Positions 17,339 through 26,243 of a stretch of 64,000 nt of DNA are shown one piece after another. Location of the stretch: the NCBI RefSeq assembly GCF_013409935.1, contig NZ_JACCCO010000001.1, positions 3,596,001 through 3,660,000 of the forward strand, written 5' to 3'. Each line of letters begins with the position of its first letter. The first letter of the stretch is position 1. Both the position numbers and the translations under genes were made by a program. The notes below the pieces were generated by a model. It was not told where the DNA came from and made no database searches. It saw only the letters and a list, made by a program, of their open reading frames with translations. The DNA is from Streptosporangium sandarakinum. Its GTDB lineage: Bacteria; Actinomycetota; Actinomycetes; Streptosporangiales; Streptosporangiaceae.

Positions 17339-19636
17339 TCAGGACTCGGTGCCCGCGGGGGCGCTCGCCGGTCGCGGCGGGGCCGTCGGGGACGCCTGGG
17401 ACGCCGCGACGCGGCGGGCCCCGCGGCGCCGCAGCACGCGCATGACCACGGCCGCCAGCATCACCGCCAGGGCCGCGCCCACGATCACCAGCGCGATGCC
17501 GGTGTAGCCGGTGGTCCGCACGGTCAGCTTCACCGGCTTGCCGTACTTGCGCTTGTCCTTGGTGACGAGCTGGACCGTCACGGTCGTCTGGCCACCGATG
17601 GCGGTCGCCCGCATCGGGACCCGGATCGTGCGGTTCTGCCCGCCCGCGATGACGATGGGGGAGTCCTTGCTCTCGTACGGGTCGATCTCCAGCAGCTTCG
17701 GCTTGTCGGACGTCACCTGCAGCTGCACCGCGATCTCGCTGCCCGGCCCCGTCAGGTCGTTGCGGACGCTGATCGGCACGTTGCCGTCGGAGCCGGCCAG
17801 GGTGCGGAACTGCGGCTGGTCGCTGCCGCTGATGGAGACCTTGCCGATCCGCGCGTCGACGGCGGCCGCGACCTGCCTGACGTACGGCGTGGCGTCCTCG
17901 GTCCGGCCGCGCCAGGCGGAGGACGCCAGCCGCAGCAGCGCCGGCTCGAAGATGTCGAGGTCCTGCGCGGTGGTGACGCCGGTCGTCAGGTCGGCGCGGG
18001 AGTTCACGCGCTTGACGCTCGCCATGTACGGCTTGCCGAGCTCGGCCCGCCGGTCCTGCTCGGTGTAGGTGAGGCCGGACCGCGGCGTGACCGGCGACTT
18101 GGGCCGCTTGAGCGTGTCGAGCGTGACCGGGGAGAGCCAGGGCAGCGTGGCGGCCGCCTTGACGAGCCCGGTGACGTAGCCGGGGTCCGGGTGCCAGCGA
18201 CGCGGCGGGACCGCGACGACGGTCTTCGCGGCGGTCCTGGGGGCGCCGGCCGAGCCGGCGGCGGGAACGGCCTGCTCGGCGCCGATCATCGCGGTCTCGG
18301 CGACGAACCGCTGATGGCTCAGCGCCGCGGCCCCGGGGGCCGAGGTGTCGGCGCCGAGGACCTCGCTCAGCGCCGTGTCGGCGACCAGCGCGGTGACCGG
18401 GCCGTCCACGCTCTCCAGGCGGGCGAAGGCGTCCGGGGTCGTGACCGGCGTGACCGGCGTGGCGGTGGTCGTGGTGGTGGCCGGGGACGTGGGCGGCACG
18501 GTGGCGGACCGGTCGGCCGCGGACGGCAGATTGCGCTCGTCGAGCAGTACCGTGTCGACGCCCGCACCGGCCAGCGCGTCCAGCCCGTCGTAGTCGATCA
18601 TGCCGTTGACCGGCCAGTTGACGTAGTCGATGACGTCGCGGCCGAGGGCCTCACGGCCGATGCGGGCCGCCGCCCCGATGCCGTTGCGCGCCGCGTCGTC
18701 CACGCCGTTGTGGGTCAGGGCGGTCACGTCGGGGTCGGCGTAGGGGGTGGCGATCACGGGCGGCCTGGCGAGGGCGGCGCGCAGGTCGCGCAGCCACCGG
18801 CCGGCCTCGGGGCTGGCCGGGCGCTTCACGGTCGCGTCCTTGGTCTTGACCGTGTGCGTCTTCGCCATGGCCTGGGCGTCGTCGAGCAGGGCGGGGTCGA
18901 CCATCCAGGTGAGGCCCTTGGCCGAGGTGTTGTCCTGGGCGATCTTCAGTAGGTCGCCCAGCCGCTGCCCGGACGCCATGGACTTGGCCAGGGTGTCGTC
19001 GATGAAGGTGGCGTCGTCGGCCCGGCGCGGCTGGTCGATGACCGGCAGGACCATGGCGATCTTCGTGCGGGGGACCGTGACGTCCTTGGGGAGGTAGGTC
19101 AGCAGGGTGCGCTGGGCGACGACCTGCTGGCCGAAGCCGTCCAGCACCTCCAGCAGGATCGGGTAGACCCCGAACCGGTTGATGCCGAGCTGCTGCGGGG
19201 TGACCGTGAACTCCCAGGGCGCCTTGGCCGAGGGGGCGATCGTCGGCTCCAGGAACTGGTCGTGGTAGGAGTAGGGCTGCGCGCCCTCACCCCCGAGGTA
19301 GGTCGCGAGGTCGGCGCGGCGGGCGAACGGCTGCGCCGAGTGGCGCAACCGGATCCGCAGGCCGTTGCGGACCTCACCGGTGTTGGCGAAGAAGCCGGAG
19401 ATCCTGATCTCGGTCGTCGGATCGCGCGGCACGTCGGGGGTGATCGACTCCACCGCGAGCTGCGGCTCCTGGCGCCCCTGCCGGGCGGCCGCCGGGCGGG
19501 CGCCGGCCGCGGCCGTCCCGGCCTCGCGGGCCTCCGCCGCGGTCGTCTGGGCGTTCGCCGTACCAGCAGGGACCACGACGGCGGAGGAGAGCATCGTGGT
19601 GGTCATCACGGCGAGCAGGGCGGCCTTGCGGATCAC
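17339..19636 (-). CDS. DUF6049 family secreted, membrane-anchored protein
   Basis: The 765-residue protein begins with a signal peptide (MIRKAALLAVMTTTMLSSAVVVPAG, then cleavage near ANAQ) and ends with one membrane helix (about 715-735) and a basic Pro/Ala tail. The body shows beta-rich stretches (RDPTTEIRISGFFANTGEVR and VPISVRNDLTGP near the end) and a middle domain with PVID, YADPDVTALTH and YVNWPVNGMIDYDGLDALAGAG. This is the pattern of DUF6049, whose mycobacterial member Rv3909 lies between murJ and pcnA. Its role is unknown; the conserved position next to murJ suggests a cell-wall function. A Thr-rich linker occurs near residues 375-395. Confidence 0.85.
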   Translation of the reverse strand: MIRKAALLAVMTTTMLSSAVVVPAGTANAQTTAAEAREAGTAAAGARPAAARQGRQEPQLAVESITPDVPRDPTTEIRISGFFANTGEVRNGLRIRLRHSAQPFARRADLATYLGGEGAQPYSYHDQFLEPTIAPSAKAPWEFTVTPQQLGINRFGVYPILLEVLDGFGQQVVAQRTLLTYLPKDVTVPRTKIAMVLPVIDQPRRADDATFIDDTLAKSMASGQRLGDLLKIAQDNTSAKGLTWMVDPALLDDAQAMAKTHTVKTKDATVKRPASPEAGRWLRDLRAALARPPVIATPYADPDVTALTHNGVDDAARNGIGAAARIGREALGRDVIDYVNWPVNGMIDYDGLDALAGAGVDTVLLDERNLPSAADRSATVPPTSPATTTTTATPVTPVTTPDAFARLESVDGPVTALVADTALSEVLGADTSAPGAAALSHQRFVAETAMIGAEQAVPAAGSAGAPRTAAKTVVAVPPRRWHPDPGYVTGLVKAAATLPWLSPVTLDTLKRPKSPVTPRSGLTYTEQDRRAELGKPYMASVKRVNSRADLTTGVTTAQDLDIFEPALLRLASSAWRGRTEDATPYVRQVAAAVDARIGKVSISGSDQPQFRTLAGSDGNVPISVRNDLTGPGSEIAVQLQVTSDKPKLLEIDPYESKDSPIVIAGGQNRTIRVPMRATAIGGQTTVTVQLVTKDKRKYGKPVKLTVRTTGYTGIALVIVGAALAVMLAAVVMRVLRRRGARRVAASQASPTAPPRPASAPAGTES

Positions 19637-19682
19637 GTGCCGGCCTGGGTCGGAGTACGGCGCACGCCCGTAATGCTATGGC

Positions 19683-20204
19683 CTATCCGGCGAGCGGGAA
19701 GGTCGCGGGCTCTCTCCGTGACCGGGATTGGACCAGGCCGATGGTCTTCCCTGGGACAAGGGCGAGCAGGTGATCCGCCCTGATCCGCAGGGCCGTACGG
19801 CGCTCTCCGGTGGGGGTGTGGACGACCTGCGTGGTCCTCGACAGCCGCTCGTCCACCAGGACGGGAAGGCTCTCCGGGAGCAGCAGCGGGCACACCAGCC
19901 CGGCGGCGTAGTCGGTGACGGAGTTCACAGCGAACGTCGTCGCCGGGCGGACCCGGCGGGCCCCCACGATGCCGCCGACGACGCCGGAGGCCGGTGGGGT
20001 GCCCACGGTGGAGACGACCGCCACCGGCTCGCGGCCGATACGGGTCGTGACCTCGAACACGGTGACCTCCACGCAGGTCGCCGGGCTCACCGACAGCAGG
20101 TCCGGCAGCTCCCGGACGGACGTCATCGCCCGGGGAAGGCGTACGATCTCATGATGGACCTGGTGTGCGAGGAGCCAGCGGTGGATCGCGAGGGCGTCCT
20201 TCAT
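19683..20204 (-). CDS. YbaK/EbsC-like aminoacyl-tRNA deacylase
   Basis: This is 173 residues from ATG 20204, which has an AAGGAG site seven bases upstream; the frame extends further upstream without start support. MKDALAIHRWLLAHQVHHEIVRLP followed by alternating strands (CVEVTVFEV, EPVAVVSTVG) and a closing ADHLLALVPGKTIGLV fits the YbaK/ProX fold of proteins that clear misacylated tRNAs. The catalytic lysine of YbaK is not obvious in this divergent member, so activity is uncertain. It is divergent from pcnA, another tRNA-maturation gene, with a 128-bp shared upstream region, and it precedes the DUF6049 gene by 46 bp. Confidence 0.7.
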   Translation of the reverse strand: MKDALAIHRWLLAHQVHHEIVRLPRAMTSVRELPDLLSVSPATCVEVTVFEVTTRIGREPVAVVSTVGTPPASGVVGGIVGARRVRPATTFAVNSVTDYAAGLVCPLLLPESLPVLVDERLSRTTQVVHTPTGERRTALRIRADHLLALVPGKTIGLVQSRSRREPATFPLAG

Positions 20205-20332
20205 GTGTGTGCTCCTTGCCTCGACTGTCTCGACGCACGGCCCCCGACGGTCTCTTACCGACCGTAACCTGGTGATCGCTTCAGGTGTATCCCCGCAGGG
20301 AACATGTTTAGTAACCGAAGGACCTACCCGGC

Positions 20333-21778
20333 TTGTCCCTTTCAAATCTGACCGAGAGCCAGCGGAGCGGCGTGACCGAGCTGTTCCGGAAGATCGCCCC
20401 CGTGGCCGACGAACTCGGCGAGCTCTTCGCGGCCGACGGACACCAGATCGCCCTCGTGGGCGGTTCCGTCCGCGACGTCTTCCTGGGCAGGATCGGCAAC
20501 GACCTCGACCTCACCACCGACGCGCGCCCGGAGACCGTCCTGGCGCTGGTGCGCGACTGGGCCGACTCCGTCTGGACGGTCGGCATCGAGTTCGGCACGG
20601 TGGGCGTGCGCAAGGACGGCTGGCTGCTGGAGATCACGACCTACCGCAGCGAGTCCTACGACCCCGCCTCCCGCAAGCCCGAGGTTTCCTACGGCGACAC
20701 GCTGGAGGGCGACCTCGCCCGTCGTGACTTCGCGATCAACGCGATGGCGCTGCGGCTGCCCTCCCGCGAGTTCGTCGACCCGCACGGCGGCCTGGACGAC
20801 CTGCACGCCCGGATGCTGCGCACCCCGGGCCCGCCCGAGCGGTCCTTCGACGACGACCCGCTGCGGATGCTGCGGGCCGCCCGGTTCGCCAGCCAGCTCG
20901 GTTTCACCGTGGACGACGCGGCGCTCGCCGCGATGCGCGAGATGGCCGGGCGCATCGACATCGTCTCCGCCGAGCGGATCCGCGAGGAGCTCAACAAGCT
21001 GATCTGCGGCGACGACCCCCGCCGCGGGCTGTCGATCCTGGTCGACACGGGGCTCGCCGCGCACGTCCTGCCCGAGCTGCCCCGGCTCCGCCTGGAGATC
21101 GACGAGCACCACCGGCACAAGGACGTCTACGAGCACACGCTGATCGTGCTGGAGCAGGCGATCGACCTGGAGGAGGACGGCCCCGACCGGGTCCTGCGCT
21201 GGGCCGCGCTGCTGCACGACGTGGGCAAGCCCAAGACCCGCCGCCACGAGCAGGGCGGCCGGGTCTCCTTCCACCATCACGAGGTGGTGGGCTCCCAGCT
21301 CGCCAGGCGGCGGCTGACCGAGCTGAGGTTCCCCAAGGACGTGGTGGCCGACGTGTCCCGCCTGGTGGAGCTGCACCTTCGCTTCCACGGCTACGGCACC
21401 GGCGAGTGGACCGACTCGGCCGTGCGCCGCTACGTCCGCGACGCCGGGCACCTGCTCGACCGCCTGCACAAGCTGACCCGCGCCGACTGCACCACCCGCA
21501 ACCGCCGCAAGGCCCAGGCCCTGTCGCGGACCTACGACCAGCTTGAGGAGCGCATCGCCCGGCTGGCCGAGGAGGAGGAGCTCGGCAAGATCCGCCCGGA
21601 GCTCGACGGCAACGAGATCCAGTCCGTCCTCGGCATCCCGCCGGGCCCGGCCGTCGGCCGCGCCTACAAGTTCCTCCTGGAGATGCGGCTGGAGTCGGGA
21701 GTCGTCGGCAAGGAGGCCGCCACGGAGGCCCTCCTCGCGTGGGCCGGGGAGAACGGGCTGACGGCCGCCGGGGAGTGA
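20333..21778 (+). CDS. pcnA: CCA tRNA nucleotidyltransferase with HD domain
   Basis: This is a 481-residue nucleotidyltransferase of class II type. LVGGSVRDVFLGR and NDLDLTTDA supply the catalytic GG and the DxD metal site (about residues 44-68), RRDFAINAMA follows, and DDPLRMLRAARF is the template-specificity region. An HD phosphohydrolase domain (ALLHDVGKPKTRRH, SFHHHEVVG) covers about 275-400, as in mycobacterial PcnA. It adds or repairs the CCA end of tRNAs. The start chosen is TTG 20333, ten bases after AAGGA; GTG 20372 is an alternative. It is divergent from the YbaK-like gene. Confidence 0.92.
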   Translation: MSLSNLTESQRSGVTELFRKIAPVADELGELFAADGHQIALVGGSVRDVFLGRIGNDLDLTTDARPETVLALVRDWADSVWTVGIEFGTVGVRKDGWLLEITTYRSESYDPASRKPEVSYGDTLEGDLARRDFAINAMALRLPSREFVDPHGGLDDLHARMLRTPGPPERSFDDDPLRMLRAARFASQLGFTVDDAALAAMREMAGRIDIVSAERIREELNKLICGDDPRRGLSILVDTGLAAHVLPELPRLRLEIDEHHRHKDVYEHTLIVLEQAIDLEEDGPDRVLRWAALLHDVGKPKTRRHEQGGRVSFHHHEVVGSQLARRRLTELRFPKDVVADVSRLVELHLRFHGYGTGEWTDSAVRRYVRDAGHLLDRLHKLTRADCTTRNRRKAQALSRTYDQLEERIARLAEEEELGKIRPELDGNEIQSVLGIPPGPAVGRAYKFLLEMRLESGVVGKEAATEALLAWAGENGLTAAGE

Positions 21779-21850
21779 CCGGCCCGCCCGCCCCGCGACC
21801 GGCGCGGCGGGCACGGGCCAGGCGCCCGGGCCGTACGGCGGGCCGTCCCG

Positions 21851-21896
21851 GGACGGGTCACGACGGTGACGGCTCCGGACGGGTCACGACGGTGAC
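21851..21896 (+). repeat. 20-bp direct repeat at the 3' end of the MFS gene
   Basis: GGACGGGTCACGACGGTGAC occurs at 21851-21870 and again at 21877-21896. The second copy contains the stop codon of the MFS gene, so the last codons of the gene have been copied into the gap that separates it from the convergent pcnA. Confidence 0.85.
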
Positions 21897-23182
21897 GACG
21901 GCAGCGGCTCGCGCGACCGGTCCGGCGCCACGGCCCGGTAGGCCAGCGCGCCCGCCAGGTATCCGACGCAGATGACCGAGAGCACGACCAGCGATTTCCC
22001 GTTGGGCGGCAGCATCACCGCGGCCAGGGCGGCGGCGAGCACGTACGTGCCGTTGAAGAGCATGTCGTAGATCGAGAACGCCCGCCCGAGGTAGAGGTCC
22101 TCGACGTCGCGCTGGACGCTCGTGTCCGCGCAGATCTTGACGCTCTGCCCGGCGATGCCCAGCACGAAGCCGGCGGCCGCGAAGGCCCACTGGTGGAACG
22201 ACGCGCAGAGCGCGAACGTCAGCACCCCGGCGGTGGCGAGCATGACCGGCACCCAGGTCTCGATGCCGAAGCGCGCGGTCGCCCACGGCGTGACCAGGAT
22301 CGCCAGGAAGTAGCCCACCCCGGAGGCGGCCAGCACCAGGGTGACCGCGTTCAGCGCGCTCTCGGCGCTCTCGGCGAAGTAGTAGCGCGACAGCAGCACC
22401 AGCATCGCCGTGCACATGCCGTACATGAACCGGTGGGTCGCCATCGCACCCAGGGCGGCGCTCGCGGCGCGGCGGTGGGCGATGTGCCGGGCGCCGTCGG
22501 CCAGCCCGCGGAGGACGTTGCGCACCGCCTCGCGGGCCTGCGGCCGGCCGGGGTCGTCGGCCGGGCCGAGCAGCCCGCGCTCCATGGTCCTGGCGACCAG
22601 GCCGCTGGCGCAGAAGATGATCGCGGAGAAGGCCAGCAGCACCGCCGTGCCCCGGTCGTCGCCCCCGACGGCCAGTCGCAGCACGTAGCCCAGGCCCACG
22701 CCGAGGAAGGTCACCACCGTCCCGGAGGTGGGGGTGACCGCGTTGGCCACCATCAGCCGGTCGGCCGGGACGACGTGCGGCAGCGCGGCCCCGAGCGCGG
22801 CCAGGAAGAACCGGTTGACGCCGAGGACGGCGAGCGCGGCGGCGTAGAAGACCGGGTCGGGGGCGTCCGAGACGACGATGGCCGCGGTCGCCAGCAGCAG
22901 CGCGCCGCGCACCAGCGGCGAGATCACCAGGATCCGCTGCCGGGACCACCGGTCGATGAACACGCCCACGAAGGGGCCCAGTATCGAGTACGGCAGGAAC
23001 AGCACGGCCAGGCCGGCGGCGACTGCGGCGGCGCTCGTGTTCGTCTCGGGGCTGAAGAAGGCGAATCCGGTCACCGCGAACTGGAAGACCCCGTCGGAGA
23101 ACTGTGAGACCAGGCGGGTCGCGTACAGCCGCCGGAAATCCCGGCCTTCCAGGACGACGCGGAGATCGGAGAGGAACGACAC
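21884..23182 (-). CDS. MFS transporter (enterobactin-exporter-like family)
   Basis: This is a 432-residue protein with about 12 hydrophobic helices. The N-terminal half shows RDFRRLYATRLVSQFSDGVFQFA and the loop FIDRWSRQRIL, which is the MFS 2-3 loop (D.xxRR pattern). The second half starts with HRRAASAALGAMATHRFMYG. The substrate cannot be read from the sequence; related actinobacterial proteins are annotated as MFS permeases near pcnA. It is convergent with pcnA and divergent from idi, with a 169-bp intergenic region that has no clear promoter. Confidence 0.85.
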   Translation of the reverse strand: MSFLSDLRVVLEGRDFRRLYATRLVSQFSDGVFQFAVTGFAFFSPETNTSAAAVAAGLAVLFLPYSILGPFVGVFIDRWSRQRILVISPLVRGALLLATAAIVVSDAPDPVFYAAALAVLGVNRFFLAALGAALPHVVPADRLMVANAVTPTSGTVVTFLGVGLGYVLRLAVGGDDRGTAVLLAFSAIIFCASGLVARTMERGLLGPADDPGRPQAREAVRNVLRGLADGARHIAHRRAASAALGAMATHRFMYGMCTAMLVLLSRYYFAESAESALNAVTLVLAASGVGYFLAILVTPWATARFGIETWVPVMLATAGVLTFALCASFHQWAFAAAGFVLGIAGQSVKICADTSVQRDVEDLYLGRAFSIYDMLFNGTYVLAAALAAVMLPPNGKSLVVLSVICVGYLAGALAYRAVAPDRSREPLPSSPS

Positions 23183-23351
23183 TCGATCAGCGTACGCGGG
23201 GCCACCGGTCCGGGCATCGGGGAAATCCCTGAGAAGCCGTTCGGTCGTGGTCGAACCTTCGTGAACCGGTGCTCACCGCACTACACGGACCTTTCATGAA
23301 CTAACGCTCATGGGACCCGGTGTACCGGCATGGTCACGTACCCTCGGTCGG

Positions 23352-23933
23352 GTGACACGTGATGAACACGTCGTGCTCGTCGACACCGAGGGCAATGCGA
23401 TCGGCACCGCCTCCAAGGCGACGGTGCACGGCTCCGACACCCCGCTGCATCTGGCCTTCTCCAGCTACGTGTTCGACGACCAGGGCCGGGTACTGCTCAC
23501 CCGCCGGGCGTCACACAAGATCACATGGCCGGACGTCTGGACCAACAGCTGCTGCGGTCACCCGCTGCCCGGGGAGCCGGTCCCGGCCGCGGTGATCCGC
23601 CGGCTCTCCTATGAGCTCGGGCTGGAGGTGGAGCGGGTGGACCTGATCCTGCCGCGCTTCTCCTACCGCGCGGTCATGGACAACGGGATCGTCGAGCGCG
23701 AGCTCTGCCCGGTCTACCGCGCCGTCGTCGCCCGCGACGCCGCGCCCAACCCCGAGGAGGTGGGCGAGGTCCGCTGGATGCCGTGGAAGGAGTTCGCCGC
23801 CGGGGTGCTCGACGGCAGCCTGGAGATCTCCCCGTGGTGCCGGGAGCAGATCCCCCACCTCGACCGGCTCGGCGCCGACCCGATGTCCTGGCCGGTCGCC
23901 GACCCGGCGGAGCTGCCGCCCGCCGCCCGCTGA
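23352..23933 (+). CDS. idi: Isopentenyl-diphosphate delta-isomerase, type 1
   Basis: This is a 193-residue Nudix-fold enzyme that interconverts IPP and DMAPP. The active-site cysteine lies in TNSCCGHP (about residue 64), the Nudix-like stretch with metal ligands is EPVPAAVIRRLSYELGL, and the catalytic glutamate occurs in VERELCPVYRA. The GTG start 23352 (VTRDEHVVLVD) fits the family; there is no good ribosome site, and TACCCT ends 11 bases earlier, so the mRNA could be leaderless. The presence of idi suits a MEP-pathway actinomycete supplying prenyl carriers and isoprenoids. Confidence 0.93.
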   Translation: MTRDEHVVLVDTEGNAIGTASKATVHGSDTPLHLAFSSYVFDDQGRVLLTRRASHKITWPDVWTNSCCGHPLPGEPVPAAVIRRLSYELGLEVERVDLILPRFSYRAVMDNGIVERELCPVYRAVVARDAAPNPEEVGEVRWMPWKEFAAGVLDGSLEISPWCREQIPHLDRLGADPMSWPVADPAELPPAAR

Positions 23934-23942
23934 GCGACCGCG

Positions 23943-24035
23943 GGAAGCCCCCGCCCAGGCGGGCGGAGGACCACGTTGGCCGCGATCGTCCCGCGGAACG
24001 GCGGAAGCCCCCCACCCAGGCGAGCGGAGGGCTTC
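23943..24035. terminator. Duplicated terminator-like sequence between idi and ino1
   Basis: Two near-identical GC-rich copies (23943-23969 and 24002-24029) lie between convergent genes. The second forms a stem GAAGCCC (24004-24010) with GGGCTTC (24029-24035) over an 18-base loop. Each copy reads GGAAGCCCCC(G/C)...CCCAGGCG.GCGGAGG. They probably end transcription from both sides. Confidence 0.55.
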
Positions 24036-24050
24036 GTCACCGGCGGGGCG

Positions 24051-25130
24051 TCAGCGCTCGACCTCGCCGCGGATGAACTTCTCGACGTACTCGCGAGCCT
24101 CGTCGTCGGAGTACTGCTCCGGCGGGGACTTCATGAAGTAGGACGAGGCCGACAGGATCGGGCCGGCGATGCCGCGGTCCATGGCGATCTTGGCGGCCCG
24201 GACGGCGTCGATGATGATGCCGGCGGAGTTCGGGGAGTCCCAGACCTCCAGCTTGTACTCCAGGTTCAGCGGGGTGTCGCCGAAGGAGCGGCCCTCCAGA
24301 CGGACGTAGGCCCACTTGCGGTCGTCCAGCCACGGCACGTGGTCCGACGGGCCGATGTGCACGTCGGCCTTGCCCATCTCGTGCGGGATCTGCGAGGTGA
24401 CGGACTGCGTCTTGGAGATCTTCTTGGACTGGAGGCGCTTGCGCTCCAGCATGTTCATGAAGTCCATGTTGCCGCCGAAGTTCAGCTGGTAGGTGCGGAG
24501 CAGCTCCACACCGCGGTCTTCGAACAGCTTGGCCATGACGCGGTGCGTGATGGTGGCGCCGACCTGCGACTTGATGTCGTCGCCGACGATCGGCACGCCC
24601 GCCTCGGTGAACTTCTGCGCCCACTCGGGGTCGGAGGCGATGAACACCGGCAGCGCGTTGACGAACGCCACCTTGGCGTCGATGGCGCACTGGGCGTAGA
24701 AGCGGTCGGCCTCCTCCGAGCCCACCGGCAGGTAGGAGACGAGGACGTCGACCTGGTTCTCCTTGAGGACCCGCACGACGTCGACCGGGTCCTCGTCGGA
24801 CTCCTCGATCATGTCGCGGTAGAACTCGCCCAGACCGTCGAAGGTGTGGCCGCGCTGCACGGTGACGCCGAGCGGCGGCACATCGCAGATCTTGATGGTG
24901 TTGTTCTCCGACGCCACGATCGCCTCGGACAGGTCGCGCCCGACCTTCTTGGCGTCGACGTCGAACGCCGCGACGAACTCGACGTCACCGACGTGGTAGT
25001 CGCCGAACTTGACGTGCATCAGGCCCGGCACCCGGGTGCCGGGATCGGCATCCCTGTAGTAGTGCACGCCCTGTACGAGCGACGAGGCACAGTTGCCAAC
25101 ACCGACAATGGCTACGCGCACCGAACCCAT
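24051..25130 (-). CDS. ino1: Inositol-3-phosphate synthase
   Basis: This is a 359-residue enzyme that converts glucose 6-phosphate to inositol 1-phosphate, the first step towards phosphatidylinositol and mycothiol. The Rossmann motif [16 protein letters not shown] is at the N-terminus, [19 protein letters not shown] follows, and the central [21 protein letters not shown] and [12 protein letters not shown] segments are diagnostic for the short actinobacterial form. The gene lies 28 bp downstream of the padR gene and likely shares its transcript. The same pair occurs in mycobacteria (Rv0046c-Rv0047c), where inositol metabolism feeds mycothiol and phosphatidylinositol. Confidence 0.96.
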   Translation of the reverse strand: MGSVRVAIVGVGNCASSLVQGVHYYRDADPGTRVPGLMHVKFGDYHVGDVEFVAAFDVDAKKVGRDLSEAIVASENNTIKICDVPPLGVTVQRGHTFDGLGEFYRDMIEESDEDPVDVVRVLKENQVDVLVSYLPVGSEEADRFYAQCAIDAKVAFVNALPVFIASDPEWAQKFTEAGVPIVGDDIKSQVGATITHRVMAKLFEDRGVELLRTYQLNFGGNMDFMNMLERKRLQSKKISKTQSVTSQIPHEMGKADVHIGPSDHVPWLDDRKWAYVRLEGRSFGDTPLNLEYKLEVWDSPNSAGIIIDAVRAAKIAMDRGIAGPILSASSYFMKSPPEQYSDDEAREYVEKFIRGEVER

Positions 25131-25158
25131 GGCACTCGCTCCCCTTGGTCGTTAGTGG

Positions 25159-25845
25159 TCAGTTGTCACCCGGAACGGAACGCCGTCCCGGGTTATCAGA
25201 TCCGGGCACGGGCGCCCGGGGTGTTTCCTCTTGTGGAACGTCCTCGGCCGAACGCCGGGCCTCCGCCGCCGACGACTCGCGCCGCTCGGTGGCGATCAGC
25301 TCGTTCAGCCAGCGCACCTCGCGCTCCACCGACTCCAGCCCGTGGCGCTGCAGTTCGAGGGTGTAGCTGTCGAGCCGTTCCCTCGTCCGGGCCAGGGCCG
25401 TGCGGACGCCGTCGAGCCGCTCTTCGAGCCGGCTGCGACGGCCCTCGAGGATGCGCAGACGCACCTCGGCCTCCGTGTGCCTGAAGAAGGCGAAATGGAT
25501 GCCGAAGCTCTCATCTTCCCAGGCGGACGGGCCGGCCTGGGTCAGCAGGTCCTGGAGCCGCTCCTTGCCCTCGGCGGTCAGCCGGTAGACGATCTTCGAT
25601 CGCCGCCCGGTGAGCGTTATCGGACTCTCCGCCGGGGCAGGGGCACCATCCGCCCCGTCGTCCTCGACGATGAGGCCGTCCGCCAGCAGCTGACGGAGGC
25701 AGGGATACAGCGAGCCGTAGGAGAACGCCCGGAACATCCCGAGCAGGGAATTCAGACGTTTGCGCAGCTCGTAGCCATGGAGTGGAGTCTCGTGCAACGA
25801 CCCGAGCACGGCGAGCTCCAGCACGCCGCTACGCCCGCTGGCCAC
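25159..25845 (-). CDS. PadR family transcriptional regulator
   Basis: This 228-residue protein has an N-terminal winged helix (LELAVLGSLHETPLHGYELRKRL, then FRAFSYGSLYPCLRQLLADGL) and the PadR wing with LTGRRSKIVYRLTAEGKERLQDLL. A long C-terminal coiled-coil region (about 120-190) should mediate dimerization. The tail is polar. It is placed directly before ino1 on the same strand, so it probably controls its own operon. A 21-bp inverted repeat 24 bp upstream of the GTG start is a good operator candidate. Confidence 0.9.
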   Translation of the reverse strand: MASGRSGVLELAVLGSLHETPLHGYELRKRLNSLLGMFRAFSYGSLYPCLRQLLADGLIVEDDGADGAPAPAESPITLTGRRSKIVYRLTAEGKERLQDLLTQAGPSAWEDESFGIHFAFFRHTEAEVRLRILEGRRSRLEERLDGVRTALARTRERLDSYTLELQRHGLESVEREVRWLNELIATERRESSAAEARRSAEDVPQEETPRAPVPGSDNPGRRSVPGDN

Positions 25846-25868
25846 AGGAGAACACCACCTCTCGCGTC

Positions 25869-25889
25869 GATGTATCGCTCCGATACATC
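25869..25889. promoter_or_regulatory. Inverted repeat, candidate PadR operator
   Basis: Arms GATGTATCG (25869-25877) and CGATACATC (25881-25889) flank a 3-base spacer. The ATGT...ACAT ends resemble operators reported for PadR proteins. Its position just before the padR start suggests autoregulation of padR-ino1. Confidence 0.6.
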
Positions 25890-25979
25890 AGGAGGATACG
25901 TCGGGCCGTCATATCTCCGCAATCAATGACTTTCTCAAGATGTTGGGAGGAAACCGTAAAAAGCCGTAGTCTGACGGCT

Positions 25980-26192
25980 ATGTGGTCACGGCCGATCGTG
26001 GTGGGGAACGGCTCCCGCATGGCCCGGACCGCCTGTCGATGCGGGAAATCCCGGCCCGGTGCGGCCGAGGTCTGCCAAGGTTGTTCTGGGAGCCACCGGA
26101 AGACCTCGTTCGTCCTCGGTAACGGAGATCCGCCCCAATGGGCCGGCCAGTTGTGGGCCAAGGCGACGAGATCATCCATCCGCGGGAGGTAA
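25980..26192 (+). pseudogene. Probable remnant of a DUF5318 zinc-ribbon gene
   Basis: The frame from ATG 25980 gives 70 residues. It starts MWSR.IVV and ends AEVCQGCSGSHRKTSFVLGN. Actinobacterial DUF5318 proteins (such as Rv0049) are about 125-140 residues, start near MW.R..VVDYAL, and end VEVCQ.CSWNHL..SYVLG. The match at both ends, with the middle missing and the conserved Trp read as Gly (GGG for TGG), suggests an internally deleted gene. Its place between padR and the PBP gene is exactly that of Rv0049 between Rv0047c and Rv0050. It could also be a chance frame; only a homology search can settle this. Confidence 0.45.
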
Positions 26193-26243
26193 CCTCACCG
26201 CGCCTGTACGCCGCCGTAGACCTTGACGACCGAACGAGGACGC

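Noticed and set aside
25829-26179. A 116-codon minus-strand frame overlapping the padR start
   Set aside because: No ribosome site, overlaps padR and its operator candidate, and the plus-strand reading shows the DUF5318-like end instead.
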